A stretch of DNA of 47,897 nt from an uncultured Porphyromonadaceae bacterium (GCA_947174235.1 CAMWID010000019.1:1-47897), one strand, 5' to 3'. Counted from the first letter of the stretch, positions 17,846 to 26,179 are shown. The notes: a model not told the origin generated them from the sequence alone. Made by a program: numbers and translations.

Positions 17846-17926
17846 ATTGGTGACTGTCCCACAGAGTTTTGAAAGACTCTGTGGGCGTCTCCAATCTTTC
17901 TCACATTCAGCAATCTGTTGCTGAAT
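17846..17926 (+). promoter_or_regulatory. Two-hairpin element between rpsN and rpsH, candidate S8 feedback site
   Basis: The first hairpin pairs CCCACAGAGT (17858-17867) with ACTCTGTGGG (17876-17885), and outside it ATTGG (17846-17850) with CCAAT (17891-17895) plus GAC with GTC, leaving an internal loop. A second hairpin pairs ATTCAGCAA (17905-17913) with TTGCTGAAT (17918-17926) around TCTG. Nothing like a T tract follows. The 186-base gap is the longest in the operon and lies directly before the S8 gene. S8 represses the spc operon in E. coli, though at a different site, so this is a candidate regulatory RNA; a mobile palindrome is the main alternative. Confidence 0.5.
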
Positions 17927-17999
17927 ATCCCCAAAAAACGAGACAAAGTGAAAATTAAATATTGTTCGGATTATCTGAATCAATTTAACAATCAAAACA

Positions 18000-18398
18000 A
18001 TGACTGATCCAATAGCAGATTATTTGACGAGATTGAGAAACGCCATCCATGCGGGACATCGTGTGGTGGAGATTCCGTCTTCAAAAATGAAAAAAGAGAT
18101 CACAAAGATCCTTTTCGAGCAGGGCTACATCCTGAACTACAAGTTTGTGGAAGGTCCTACACCCTCGGGCACAATCAAGATTGCCCTCAAGTATGATCCG
18201 GTCGACAAGGTGAACGCCATCAAGAATCTTCACCGTGTGTCACGTCCGGGTCTCCGTCAGTATACGGGCTACAAAGATATGCCTCGTGTGTTGAACGGGC
18301 TTGGAATCGCGATCCTCAGCACCTCTCATGGAGTGATGACAAACAAAGAGGCCAAAGAGCGCAAGATCGGCGGCGAAGTATTATGTTACGTATATTAA
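18000..18398 (+). CDS. rpsH: 30S ribosomal protein uS8
   Basis: A 132-residue uS8, MTDPIADYLTRLRNAIHAGHRVVEIPSSKMKKEITKILFEQGYI, with the C-terminal GLGIAILSTSHGVMTNKEAKERKIGGEVLCYVY that carries the RNA-binding STSxG motif. It binds helix 21 of 16S rRNA and is a main assembly protein. The gap upstream (see 17846-17926) sets this gene apart from its neighbours, so its translation may be controlled separately. Confidence 0.97.
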   Translation: MTDPIADYLTRLRNAIHAGHRVVEIPSSKMKKEITKILFEQGYILNYKFVEGPTPSGTIKIALKYDPVDKVNAIKNLHRVSRPGLRQYTGYKDMPRVLNGLGIAILSTSHGVMTNKEAKERKIGGEVLCYVY

Positions 18399-18400
18399 TA

Positions 18401-18409
18401 AAAGGAGGT
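18401..18409 (+). promoter_or_regulatory. Perfect Shine-Dalgarno sequence before rplF
   Basis: AAAGGAGGT (18401-18409) ends 7 bases before the rplF ATG at 18417, an ideal spacing and a nearly full complement to the 16S 3' end. Bacteroidota genes rarely use such sites, since the anti-SD is usually hidden in their ribosomes. Most other genes in this operon have only A-rich leaders. Confidence 0.8.
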
Positions 18410-18416
18410 ATTCAAT

Positions 18417-18971
18417 ATGTCAAGAATTGGTAAAGCACCCATAGAGATACCTGCCGGCGTGACTGTACAGGTAAAAGACAACGTAGTGACCGTGAAAGGT
18501 CCGAAGGGCGAGCTTATGCAGGAGGTTAACCCCGCCATCACAGTTGAGCAGGAGGGTAACCAGATTGAAGTGAAGCGTCCGAACGACGAGCGTGAGAACC
18601 GTGCGATGCACGGACTTTACCGCGCTCTTATCCACAACATGGTAGTGGGAGTGTCAGAGGGCTACAAGAAAGAGATGGAGCTTGTAGGTGTGGGCTATCG
18701 TGCCTCATCCACCGGTCAGGTATTGGAACTTTCGTTGGGTTATTCTCACGCAATCTATATCAAGCTTCCGAAAGAGGTGAAGGTAGAGGCAAAGACAGAG
18801 CGTAACAAAAATCCGCTCATCATCCTTGAGAGCTCAGACAAGCAGCTTCTCGGACAGGTATGTGCCAAGATCCGCTCCCTCCGCAAGCCTGAGCCTTACA
18901 AGGGCAAAGGTATCAAGTTTGTTGGCGAAATTATTCGTCGTAAGTCGGGTAAGTCAGCTAACGCGAAATAA
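18417..18971 (+). CDS. rplF: 50S ribosomal protein uL6
   Basis: A 184-residue uL6, [22 protein letters not shown] with two related domains and the C-terminal [27 protein letters not shown]. It lies near the factor-binding site at the base of the L7/L12 stalk. It is one of the few genes here with a full Shine-Dalgarno sequence. Gentamicin-resistance changes in uL6 occur elsewhere in the C-terminus; nothing odd was seen. Confidence 0.97.
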   Translation: MSRIGKAPIEIPAGVTVQVKDNVVTVKGPKGELMQEVNPAITVEQEGNQIEVKRPNDERENRAMHGLYRALIHNMVVGVSEGYKKEMELVGVGYRASSTGQVLELSLGYSHAIYIKLPKEVKVEAKTERNKNPLIILESSDKQLLGQVCAKIRSLRKPEPYKGKGIKFVGEIIRRKSGKSANAK

Positions 18972-18988
18972 TTAAAACAAGGAAGACT

Positions 18989-19330
18989 ATGATATCCAAG
19001 ATAGCAAGAAGAAATAAAATCAAAACCCGCATCCGCGGCAAGATTTCGGGCACCGCACAGAGACCCCGTATGAGCGTGTTCCGCAGCAACAAGGGGATCT
19101 ATGTTCAGCTTATCGACGACCTGGCAGGGCGCACACTCGTAGCGGCGTCTTCCAAGGGACTCGAGGGAGGCACCAAGATAGAGGTTGCAGCCCGTGTGGG
19201 TGCGGACATAGCAAAGAAAGCAATGGAGAACGGTATCACAGAAGTTGTGTTCGACCGCAACGGTTATCTTTTCCATGGCAGAGTTAAATCATTGGCCGAT
19301 GCAGCACGTCAGGCAGGTCTTAAATTTTAA
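18989..19330 (+). CDS. rplR: 50S ribosomal protein uL18
   Basis: A 113-residue uL18, [44 protein letters not shown], with the [43 protein letters not shown] tail. It binds 5S rRNA together with uL5 in the central protuberance. The N-terminus is slightly shorter than in E. coli. It lies 17 bases behind rplF and 9 bases before rpsE. Confidence 0.96.
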   Translation: MISKIARRNKIKTRIRGKISGTAQRPRMSVFRSNKGIYVQLIDDLAGRTLVAASSKGLEGGTKIEVAARVGADIAKKAMENGITEVVFDRNGYLFHGRVKSLADAARQAGLKF

Positions 19331-19339
19331 TCGGAAATC

Positions 19340-19858
19340 ATGGCAAAGAGAAATAATAGAGTAAAATCTACAAATGATTTGGATCTGAAAGACCGTCTTG
19401 TGGCCATCAACCGTGTGACCAAGGTCACCAAGGGTGGACGTGCTTTCAGCTTTGCAGCCATTGTGGTAGTCGGCAATGAAGACGGCATCATCGGCTGGGG
19501 CCTTGGCAAGGCAAACGAGGTAACAGCGGCTATCGCCAAAGGAGTAGAGACCGCAAAGAAGAACCTTATTAAGGTGCCTGTGCACAAGGGAACCATCCCC
19601 CACGAGCAGAGCGCGAAGTTTGGAGGTTCACGAGTATTCCTGAAGCCTGCTTCAGAGGGTACCGGAGTAAAGGCCGGAGGCGCTATGCGTGCCGTGCTTG
19701 AGAGCGTCGGCATCACCGACGTGCTCGCAAAGAGCAAGGGTTCGTCCAACCCCCACAATCTCGTGAAGGCGACAATCGCGGCTCTCGATGAGATGAGAAG
19801 CCCCGCGCAGGTTGCCCAGAACCGCGGCATTGCTGTGGATAAAGTGTTTAACGGCTAA
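19340..19858 (+). CDS. rpsE: 30S ribosomal protein uS5
   Basis: A 172-residue uS5. It has [46 protein letters not shown], the loop where spectinomycin-resistance and ram changes occur; it looks intact. The C-terminal domain has [37 protein letters not shown]. uS5 helps keep decoding accurate and, with uS3 and uS4, unwinds mRNA. It is followed after 11 bases by rpmD. Confidence 0.97.
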   Translation: MAKRNNRVKSTNDLDLKDRLVAINRVTKVTKGGRAFSFAAIVVVGNEDGIIGWGLGKANEVTAAIAKGVETAKKNLIKVPVHKGTIPHEQSAKFGGSRVFLKPASEGTGVKAGGAMRAVLESVGITDVLAKSKGSSNPHNLVKATIAALDEMRSPAQVAQNRGIAVDKVFNG

Positions 19859-19869
19859 AAACATCAGAA

Positions 19870-20049
19870 ATGGCACAGATAGCAATCAAGCAGATCAAGA
19901 GCCGCATCAATTGTCCGGCAGTGCAGAAGCGCACTCTCGACGCTCTTGGTCTCAGAAAAATGAACCACACTGTCGTAAAAGAAGACACTCCTTCGATCAG
20001 AGGTATGGTCAACGCGGTGCGTCATCTTGTAGAAGTCACAACTCTCTAA
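19870..20049 (+). CDS. rpmD: 50S ribosomal protein uL30
   Basis: A 59-residue uL30, read directly from the sequence: MAQIAIKQIKSRINCPAVQK, then RTLDALGLRKMNHTVVKEDT and a PSIRGMVNAVRHLVEV ending. The RTLDALGLRKMNHTV block is diagnostic. uL30 binds domain II of 23S rRNA and is present in most but not all bacteria. The gene lies 11 bases after rpsE and 15 bases before rplO, the standard spc order. Confidence 0.95.
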   Translation: MAQIAIKQIKSRINCPAVQKRTLDALGLRKMNHTVVKEDTPSIRGMVNAVRHLVEVTTL

Positions 20050-20064
20050 TTTGTTTAGAAATTC

Positions 20065-20511
20065 ATGGAACTACATAATCTTAAGCCGGCTCCAGGCAGC
20101 AACAAGAGCAACAAGAGAATCGGTCGTGGTCCAGGCTCCGGTTACGGCGGCACTTCGACCCGTGGACACAAGGGTGCGAAGTCACGTTCAGGCTATAAGC
20201 ACAAGGTAGGTTTCGAGGGTGGTCAGATGCCACTCCAGCGCCGTGTGCCCAAGTTCGGTTTCAAGAACATCAACCGAGTTGAGTACAAAGCGATCAACCT
20301 TGATGCTCTCGAGGCTTTGGCAGAGGCTCAGAACCTCACCAAAATTACTGTTGCCGATCTCCGCGCTGCAGGTCTTGCTCCGAAAAGAGCTTTAGTGAAG
20401 ATTCTCGCCAATGGAGCGATAAGCCGTGCCATTGAGGTACATGCGGACGCATTCTCCAAGAAGGCAGAGGAGGCTATCACTGCAGCAGGTGGAACCGTCA
20501 GCAAAAACTAA
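20065..20511 (+). CDS. rplO: 50S ribosomal protein uL15
   Basis: A 148-residue uL15, MELHNLKPAPGSNKSNKRIGRGPGSGYGGTSTRGHKGAKSRSG, with a Gly/Lys/Arg-rich N-terminal extension that runs into the 50S core, and the C-terminal globular domain (RAALVKILANGAISRAIEVHADAFSKKAEEAITAAGG). It is a late assembly protein that contacts several 23S domains. It lies directly before secY, 5 bases apart, as in nearly all bacteria. Confidence 0.97.
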   Translation: MELHNLKPAPGSNKSNKRIGRGPGSGYGGTSTRGHKGAKSRSGYKHKVGFEGGQMPLQRRVPKFGFKNINRVEYKAINLDALEALAEAQNLTKITVADLRAAGLAPKRALVKILANGAISRAIEVHADAFSKKAEEAITAAGGTVSKN

Positions 20512-20516
20512 TAAAA

Positions 20517-21854
20517 ATGGGATTTACACAGACAATAAAAAACATCTGGAGCGTGGAAGATCTTCGCAGGCGGATCGGGATTACCCTTCTGCTTGTGATC
20601 ATCTACCGTTTCGGATGCTACGTGGTCTTGCCGGGCATTAACCCGGATGAGCTCATGGCGCTGAAAAACTTCACGTCAGACGGGTTGATGCAGCTGCTTG
20701 ACATGTTCTCGGGCGGTGCGTTCTCTCAGGCGTCGATTTTTGCCCTTGGTATCATGCCTTATATCACGGCATCTATCGTGATACAGCTTCTCGGCATGGT
20801 TCTTCCGGCATTTCAGAAGATGCAGCGCGAGGGTGAGAGCGGACGTATGAAACTAAATCAATACACGCGTTATCTCACAGTGCTCATCCTTGTCCTTCAA
20901 GGTCCCGCTTACCTCATGAACCTGAAATATCAGGTACAAGCGGCGGGCGGACACGTAGAAATGGGATTCTGGACAGTTTTGTTCATGACTATCGTCCTCG
21001 CGGCGGGTTCCATGTTCATCATGTGGCTTGGCGAAAGGATAGACCAGAAGGGTATCGGCAACGGTATATCGTTCATCATCCTTATCGGTATCATGGCACG
21101 CTTCCCCGAGGCTGTTATCCAGGAATTCACCGGACGTCTTATGAATTCAGCCGGTGGTGGTCTGGTAATCTTCCTTGTTGAGCTTGTGATACTTGTTGCC
21201 GTCATAGCCGGTGCCGTGCTCCTTGTACAGGGCACACGCAAGGTTCCTGTGCAATATGCGAAACGCATACAGGGCAACAAGCAGTATGGCGGGGCACGCC
21301 AGTATATCCCTTTGAAAGTGAACGCAGCCGGAGTCATGCCGATCATCTTTGCGCAGGCAATCATGTTCATACCCGTGACGCTGGTAGGGTTCAGTCCGGA
21401 TCAGACCGGGTTCTTCGGAGCTCTTACAGACCTCTATGGATTCTGGTATAATCTGGTATATTTCGTAATGATTGTGGCCTTCACATATTTCTACACAGCA
21501 ATCACAGTGCGTCCGGCTCAGATGGCAGAAGATATGAAACGCAACAACGGTTTTATCCCCGGTATCAAGCCGGGCAAGCCGACGGTGGAATATCTTGACT
21601 CGATCATGTCGAGAATCACACTTCCGGGATCTATTTTCCTCGGAATTGTCGCTATCCTTCCGGCGATCGCACATGTGTGTGGTCTCAACCGTCAGTTCGC
21701 CGCATTTTTCGGAGGAACATCCCTCCTTATCATGGTAGGCGTCATACTTGACACCTTGAGGATAGTTGAAGGACACCTGCTCATGCGTCATTATGACGGC
21801 CTGATGAAGGACGGCCGCATAAAGGGTCGCACCACAGGCAGTGCAGCATTCTAA
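20517..21854 (+). CDS. secY: Preprotein translocase subunit SecY
   Basis: A 445-residue polytopic inner-membrane protein with ten predicted membrane segments. It starts MGFTQTIKNIWSVEDLRRRIGITLLLVIIYRFGCYVVLPGI (first segment about 20-38) and has the plug-region SGGAFSQASIFALGIMPYI and the ERIDQKGIGNGISFIILIGI cytosolic loop. SecY forms the protein-conducting channel with SecE and SecG and works with SecA or ribosomes. It is coupled in the operon to ribosomal protein genes, 5 bases behind rplO and 18 before map. Confidence 0.97.
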   Translation: MGFTQTIKNIWSVEDLRRRIGITLLLVIIYRFGCYVVLPGINPDELMALKNFTSDGLMQLLDMFSGGAFSQASIFALGIMPYITASIVIQLLGMVLPAFQKMQREGESGRMKLNQYTRYLTVLILVLQGPAYLMNLKYQVQAAGGHVEMGFWTVLFMTIVLAAGSMFIMWLGERIDQKGIGNGISFIILIGIMARFPEAVIQEFTGRLMNSAGGGLVIFLVELVILVAVIAGAVLLVQGTRKVPVQYAKRIQGNKQYGGARQYIPLKVNAAGVMPIIFAQAIMFIPVTLVGFSPDQTGFFGALTDLYGFWYNLVYFVMIVAFTYFYTAITVRPAQMAEDMKRNNGFIPGIKPGKPTVEYLDSIMSRITLPGSIFLGIVAILPAIAHVCGLNRQFAAFFGGTSLLIMVGVILDTLRIVEGHLLMRHYDGLMKDGRIKGRTTGSAAF

Positions 21855-21872
21855 AGTCAGTTCAGTAAGCTA

Positions 21873-22667
21873 ATGATCTATATCAAGACAGCCGAAGAGA
21901 TAATCAAGATGCGTGCGGCATGTGATCTTGTAAGCCGTACACTTGGAGAAGTGGCTAAATGGGCGCGTCCCGGTGTCACGACCCGCAAGCTTGATAACAT
22001 AGCAAGAGAGTTTATCCTCGACAACGGGGGTAAACCCGCTTGCTTGGGTTATCACGGTTTTCCGGGAACATTGTGTATCGAGGTCAATGAGACAGTAGTT
22101 CATGGTTTCCCGTCAGGATATGAGCTCCGGGATGGAGATATCGTAGGCACGGATTGTGTCGTCGAGCTTGACGGATTTAACGGTGACAGCTGCTATACTT
22201 TCCCCATCGGGGATATAGACGCCAAGACAGCACGGTTGCTTCAAGTGACGAAGGAATCCCTTTATGTAGGGATTTCGGCTGCACAGGCTGGAAAGCGCAT
22301 AGGAGATATCTCCAACGCGGTTCAGACCTATTGCGAACGTGCAGGGTACAGTGTAGTCCGCGAGATGTGTGGTCATGGCATCGGAAAAAGCATGCATGAA
22401 GATCCTGAGGTTCCGAATTTCGGGAGGAAGGGTATCGGTCCGGTTTTGAAGCCGGGGATGTGTATAGCCATCGAGCCCATGATCAATCTCGGAAGCAAGA
22501 ATGTCGTGATCGAAGACAACGGATGGGAATGCCGCACACGCGACCGGAAGCCGTCAGCTCATTATGAGCACACCGTACTGATCACGGCGGACGGTCCGGA
22601 GATCATGACGACATTCGATTATATCGAGTCAGCCCTGGGTCTTGGGATCAATCCGGCGAATGAATAA
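21873..22667 (+). CDS. map: Methionine aminopeptidase, type I
   Basis: A 264-residue type Ia methionine aminopeptidase. The five metal ligands are visible: D in DIVGTDCVV, D in FNGDSCYTF, H in CGHGIGKSMHE, E in AIEPMINLG and E in YEHTVLIT. The substrate histidine (CLGYHGFPGTLCIEVNETVVHG) is also present. It removes the initiator Met from new proteins; its place between secY and infA is standard. The sequence around the first Asp (GTDCVV) is less usual than NIDVT-like forms, but the ligands are kept. Confidence 0.95.
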   Translation: MIYIKTAEEIIKMRAACDLVSRTLGEVAKWARPGVTTRKLDNIAREFILDNGGKPACLGYHGFPGTLCIEVNETVVHGFPSGYELRDGDIVGTDCVVELDGFNGDSCYTFPIGDIDAKTARLLQVTKESLYVGISAAQAGKRIGDISNAVQTYCERAGYSVVREMCGHGIGKSMHEDPEVPNFGRKGIGPVLKPGMCIAIEPMINLGSKNVVIEDNGWECRTRDRKPSAHYEHTVLITADGPEIMTTFDYIESALGLGINPANE

Positions 22668-22692
22668 CAAAAGCAAAAACTGAAAAAGACAA

Positions 22693-22911
22693 ATGGCAAA
22701 ACAAGCTGCAATCGAACAAGACGGAGTCATTCTCGAAGCATTGTCGAACGCGATGTTCAAGGTGGAGCTCACCAACGGGCATGAAATCACCGCACACATT
22801 TCAGGCAAGATGAGGATGCACTATATCAAGATACTTCCGGGTGACAAGGTAAGGGTAGAGATGAGTCCTTACGATTTGTCGAAAGGGAGGATCGCTTTCA
22901 GATATAAATAA
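22693..22911 (+). CDS. infA: Translation initiation factor IF-1
   Basis: A 72-residue S1/OB-fold protein, [72 protein letters not shown]. The conserved [12 protein letters not shown] and LSKGRI.YR blocks are all there. IF-1 occupies the A site during initiation and supports IF-2 and IF-3. It lies between map and rpmJ as in many bacteria. Confidence 0.97.
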   Translation: MAKQAAIEQDGVILEALSNAMFKVELTNGHEITAHISGKMRMHYIKILPGDKVRVEMSPYDLSKGRIAFRYK

Positions 22912-22927
22912 AAAACGACACACCATA

Positions 22928-23044
22928 ATGAAAGTAAGAGCATCAATCAAAAAGCGTACGGCCGACAGCAAGATCGTGCGCAGAAAAGGGAGATTATACG
23001 TAATCAACAAGAAGAATCCAAAATTTAAAACACGTCAAGGATAA
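22928..23044 (+). CDS. rpmJ: 50S ribosomal protein bL36, zinc-free type
   Basis: A 38-residue bL36 read directly from the sequence: [20 protein letters not shown], then [18 protein letters not shown]. The classical bL36 zinc ribbon (C..C..C..H) is entirely missing; there is no cysteine or histidine, so this is the zinc-free form. It is the last protein to join the 50S core region. It lies 16 bases after infA. A putative internal promoter lies 7 bases downstream. Confidence 0.95.
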   Translation: MKVRASIKKRTADSKIVRRKGRLYVINKKNPKFKTRQG

Positions 23045-23050
23045 TTTTAT

Positions 23051-23058
23051 TACCTTTG
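23051..23058 (+). promoter_or_regulatory. Putative internal promoter before rpsM (alpha operon)
   Basis: TACCTTTG (23051-23058), followed by C, is a good -7 match, 24 bases before the rpsM ATG. No TTG at the right distance upstream was found, so the -33 element is weak or absent. It would give the rpsM-rpsK-rpsD-rpoA-rplQ genes extra transcription apart from the upstream operon. Confidence 0.45.
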
Positions 23059-23081
23059 CAAAAAATTTGTAACAACAAACT

Positions 23082-23462
23082 ATGGCAGTAAGAATAGTCG
23101 GCGTAGATTTGCCGCAAAATAAAAGAGGAGAGATTGCCTTGACGTATATCTACGGCATAGGCCGCAGCGCAGCTAACACCATCCTCAGCAAGGCAGGTGT
23201 TGACCGCGACATCAAGGTTCAGGATTGGACAGACGATCAGGCAGCCGCCGTTCGTGAAGTGATTCAGTCTGAATACAAAGTTGAGGGTGACCTGCGTTCA
23301 GAGATCCAGCTCAACATCAAGCGTCTTATGGATATCGGCTGCTACAGAGGTATCCGTCACCGTATCGGGCTTCCCGTTCGCGGACAGAGCACAAAGAACA
23401 ACGCCCGCACACGCAAGGGACGCAAGAAAACAGTTGCTAACAAGAAGAAAGCTACTAAATAA
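23082..23462 (+). CDS. rpsM: 30S ribosomal protein uS13
   Basis: A 126-residue uS13, [41 protein letters not shown], with the helix-hairpin-helix region and the basic tail [27 protein letters not shown] that reaches towards the P-site tRNA. It forms intersubunit bridges with uL5. It is the first gene after the possible internal promoter and starts the alpha-operon order rpsM-rpsK-rpsD-rpoA-rplQ. Confidence 0.97.
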   Translation: MAVRIVGVDLPQNKRGEIALTYIYGIGRSAANTILSKAGVDRDIKVQDWTDDQAAAVREVIQSEYKVEGDLRSEIQLNIKRLMDIGCYRGIRHRIGLPVRGQSTKNNARTRKGRKKTVANKKKATK

Positions 23463-23471
23463 CATTAAAGT

Positions 23472-23861
23472 ATGGCAAAAAAGACAGTCGCAGCTAAAAA
23501 GAGGAATGTCAAGGTTGACGCCAACGGTCAGCTTCATGTGCATAGCTCTTTCAACAACATTATCGTTTGCCTTGCCAACAGCGAGGGCCAGGTTATCTCC
23601 TGGAGCTCAGCCGGCAAGATGGGCTTCAGAGGCAGCAAGAAAAACACTCCCTATGCAGCTCAGATGGCAGCGCAGGATTGTGCCAAGGTTGCATACGACC
23701 TTGGCCTGCGCAAGGTGAAAGCCTATGTGAAGGGGCCGGGCAACGGCCGTGAGTCCGCTATCCGTACAGTACACGGAGCCGGAATCGAGGTGACAGAGAT
23801 CGTGGATGTCACTCCGCTGCCCCACAACGGATGTCGTCCTCCTAAAAGAAGAAGAGTATAA
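23472..23861 (+). CDS. rpsK: 30S ribosomal protein uS11
   Basis: A 129-residue uS11 with the conserved [46 protein letters not shown] and [42 protein letters not shown] blocks. It lies on the 30S platform near the E site. The N-terminal [20 protein letters not shown] is the lysine-rich extension common in this phylum. A structured 127-base gap follows before rpsD. Confidence 0.97.
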   Translation: MAKKTVAAKKRNVKVDANGQLHVHSSFNNIIVCLANSEGQVISWSSAGKMGFRGSKKNTPYAAQMAAQDCAKVAYDLGLRKVKAYVKGPGNGRESAIRTVHGAGIEVTEIVDVTPLPHNGCRPPKRRRV

Positions 23862-23869
23862 TAGGAAAA

Positions 23870-23939
23870 GCAGCCCCCACGCCCGTCTCTGAATGCGAAT
23901 AGATTGCCCCAGCATCTTTCTCTCGGCAATCGCGGCTGC
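23870..23939 (+). promoter_or_regulatory. Structured rpsK-rpsD gap, candidate S4 feedback site
   Basis: An outer stem pairs GCAGCC (23870-23875) with GGCTGC (23934-23939). An inner stem pairs GATTGCC (23902-23908) with GGCAATC (23925-23931). Together they form a nested 70-nt structure in the 127-base gap directly before the S4 gene. In E. coli S4 represses the alpha operon by binding its leader. A SD-like AAGGAGG follows at 23943-23949 but is about 40 bases from the rpsD ATG. Confidence 0.45.
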
Positions 23940-23988
23940 GCTAAGGAGGCAGGTCAAAGGTTCACTTTAATTAAACAATCAGAAAACA

Positions 23989-24594
23989 ATGGCAAGATAT
24001 ACAGGCCCAAAGACAAAAATCGCCCGCAAGTTTGGCGAGGCAATCTACGGCGAGGATAAGGTTCTGGCAAAGAAGAATTATCCGCCGGGACAGCATGGAG
24101 CCAACCGTAGAAGAAAGACTTCGGAATACGGCACCCAGCTAAAAGAGAAACAAAAGGCAAAATATACATACGGCGTTCTGGAACGTCAGTTCCGCAATCT
24201 GTTTGAGAAGGCAGCCCGCACCAAGGGTATTACCGGCGAGGTGTTGCTTCAGCTTCTCGAGAGCCGTCTGGACAATGTGGTGTATCGTCTCGGTATCGCC
24301 CCTTCCCGTCCGGCAGCGCGTCAGCTCGTTCTTCACAAGCATATCACGGTGAACGGCGATGTGGTGAACATTCCGTCATATCATGTAAAGCCCGGCGACA
24401 TAGTAGCCGTGCGAGAGAAATCAAAGTCACTCGAGGTAATCGCCGACTGCCTTGCCGGCTTCAACCACAGCAAGTATCCCTGGATCGAATGGGACGAGAG
24501 CAAGAAGGGTGGCAAGTTCCTGCATGTCCCGCAGCGTGAAGACATTCCGGAGACAATCAAGGAACAGTTGATCGTTGAGTTGTATTCTAAATAA
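23989..24594 (+). CDS. rpsD: 30S ribosomal protein uS4
   Basis: A 201-residue uS4, [37 protein letters not shown], with the S4 RNA-binding domain [48 protein letters not shown] near 92-140. It nucleates 30S assembly at the 16S 5' domain and is a known autoregulator in enterobacteria. It has no N-terminal zinc cysteines, so it is the zinc-free type. The unusual upstream gap suggests its synthesis may be controlled on the mRNA. Confidence 0.97.
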   Translation: MARYTGPKTKIARKFGEAIYGEDKVLAKKNYPPGQHGANRRRKTSEYGTQLKEKQKAKYTYGVLERQFRNLFEKAARTKGITGEVLLQLLESRLDNVVYRLGIAPSRPAARQLVLHKHITVNGDVVNIPSYHVKPGDIVAVREKSKSLEVIADCLAGFNHSKYPWIEWDESKKGGKFLHVPQREDIPETIKEQLIVELYSK

Positions 24595-24610
24595 TAAACA
24601 ATAGAAACCC

Positions 24611-25609
24611 ATGCCAATATTAGCATTTCAGAAACCCGACAAGGTCATCATGCTTGAGGCCGACAATTCGTTCGGCAAGTTCGAATTCAGGCCGCTTGAA
24701 CCGGGCTACGGCCAGACAATAGGCAACGCGTTGCGTAGAATCCTGCTTTCTTCGCTTGGCGGTTTCGCCATTTGTTCGATCCGTATAGACGGTGTCGCCC
24801 ATGAGCTTGACACCATTCCCGGGGTGAAGCAGGATGTCACTAACATCATCCTCAACCTTAAGCAGGTAAGATTCAAGCAGCTGACTGAGGATCACGAAAC
24901 TGAAAAGGGAGTGGTCAATGTGTCGGGCACGGATGTGCTTAAGGCAGGAGATCTGGGCAAAGTGCTCTCCGGATTCGAGGTGTTGAATCCCGAGCTGGAA
25001 ATCTGCCGACTTGATCCTTCGGCGAGCTTCCAGATGGAATTTACCATCAACAAGGGTCGTGGATGGGTTCCCGCCGACGAGAACCGTGAACTTCTCGGGG
25101 ATGCTGATCCGAGTGTCATCGCCATCGACTCGATCTATACTCCGGTAAAGAATGTGAAATATGCGGTAGAGAACTATCGTGTTGAACAGAAGACTGACTA
25201 TGAGAAGCTTCTTATGGAAGTGACAACCGACGGCTCCATCCAGCCCAAGGATGCTCTGAAGGAAGCAGCTAAGATCCTCATATATCATTTCATGTTGTTC
25301 AGCGACGAGAAGATAGCTCTCGAGGCGCCGAAAGAGAACGATGTCGATGAATTTGACGAGGAAGTTCTCCATATGCGTCAGCTTCTCAAGAGCAAGCTTA
25401 CCGATATGGATCTTTCAGTCCGTGCCCTCAACTGTCTTAAGAGCGCCGAGGTCGAGACCCTTGGAGAGCTCGTTGTGTTCAATAAGAATGATCTGCTCAA
25501 GTTCCGTAACTTCGGCAAGAAATCACTCACCGAACTTGACGAGTTGCTCGCCAGCCTCAACCTCTCCTTTGGGATGGACATTTCAAAATATAAATTAGAT
25601 AAAGACTAA
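24611..25609 (+). CDS. rpoA: RNA polymerase alpha subunit
   Basis: A 332-residue alpha subunit. The N-terminal domain (about 1-230) has [26 protein letters not shown] for dimer formation and beta/beta' binding. The C-terminal domain (about 260-325) has [46 protein letters not shown], the DNA and activator-binding region. A charged linker joins them. Length and spacing are normal for the phylum. It lies 16 bases behind rpsD and 6 before rplQ. Confidence 0.97.
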   Translation: MPILAFQKPDKVIMLEADNSFGKFEFRPLEPGYGQTIGNALRRILLSSLGGFAICSIRIDGVAHELDTIPGVKQDVTNIILNLKQVRFKQLTEDHETEKGVVNVSGTDVLKAGDLGKVLSGFEVLNPELEICRLDPSASFQMEFTINKGRGWVPADENRELLGDADPSVIAIDSIYTPVKNVKYAVENYRVEQKTDYEKLLMEVTTDGSIQPKDALKEAAKILIYHFMLFSDEKIALEAPKENDVDEFDEEVLHMRQLLKSKLTDMDLSVRALNCLKSAEVETLGELVVFNKNDLLKFRNFGKKSLTELDELLASLNLSFGMDISKYKLDKD

Positions 25610-25615
25610 ACAACG

Positions 25616-26116
25616 ATGAGACACAATAAAAAATTCAACCACCTCAGTCGTAAGAAAGGTCACCGCGAGGCTCTTCTCATGAACCTCACAATCTCTCTTA
25701 TCATGCATAAGAGAATCTTCACGACTCTGGCAAAGGCAAAGGCATTGAGAGTATATGCCGAGCCGATCATCACAAGGTCAAAGACCGATGATATGACAAA
25801 CCGTCGCCTTGTATTCAGCCATCTCCAGAACAAGGAGGCTGTCAAAGAGCTTTTCGGCGTGGTTGCTGAAAAGGTAGCAGAGCGTCCGGGCGGTTACACC
25901 CGCATCCTCAAGACAGGACATCGTCTTGGTGACAATGCGGAAATGGCAATGATCGAACTTGTGGATTTCAACGAGAACATGCTTGAGGCAGCCGGCGAGA
26001 AAAAAGCGAAATCAACCCGCCGCAGCCGTCGCAAGAAGAGCGCTCCCGCTGCCGAGGCAGTTGCGGAGGCACCTGCTGCAGAGGCTCCCGCAGAGGAGGC
26101 TCCGAAAGCGGAATAA
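25616..26116 (+). CDS. rplQ: 50S ribosomal protein bL17
   Basis: A 166-residue bL17: [45 protein letters not shown], with the usual body to about residue 120 and a lineage-specific Lys/Arg then Ala/Glu/Pro-rich tail ([20 protein letters not shown] region). bL17 lies near the exit tunnel. It is the last gene of the operon and is followed after 26 bases by a strong terminator. Confidence 0.96.
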   Translation: MRHNKKFNHLSRKKGHREALLMNLTISLIMHKRIFTTLAKAKALRVYAEPIITRSKTDDMTNRRLVFSHLQNKEAVKELFGVVAEKVAERPGGYTRILKTGHRLGDNAEMAMIELVDFNENMLEAAGEKKAKSTRRSRRKKSAPAAEAVAEAPAAEAPAEEAPKAE

Positions 26117-26142
26117 TCTTAGCCATATATCATATTTGTATG

Positions 26143-26179
26143 AGAGCGGTTGCCCGATGGGCGCCGCTCTTGTTTTTTT
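26143..26179 (+). terminator. Terminator of the ribosomal operon
   Basis: AGAGCGG (26143-26149) pairs with CCGCTCT (26164-26170), with inner GCCC/GGGC, and is followed by TGTTTTTTT (26171-26179). This is the clearest intrinsic terminator in the window. It ends a transcript that may run about 18.5 kb from 7645. Confidence 0.85.

Noticed and set aside
21147..21791. A 214-residue minus-strand frame opposite secY.
   Set aside because: The frame is antisense to membrane segments and has no start context, signal or domain; secY is certain.
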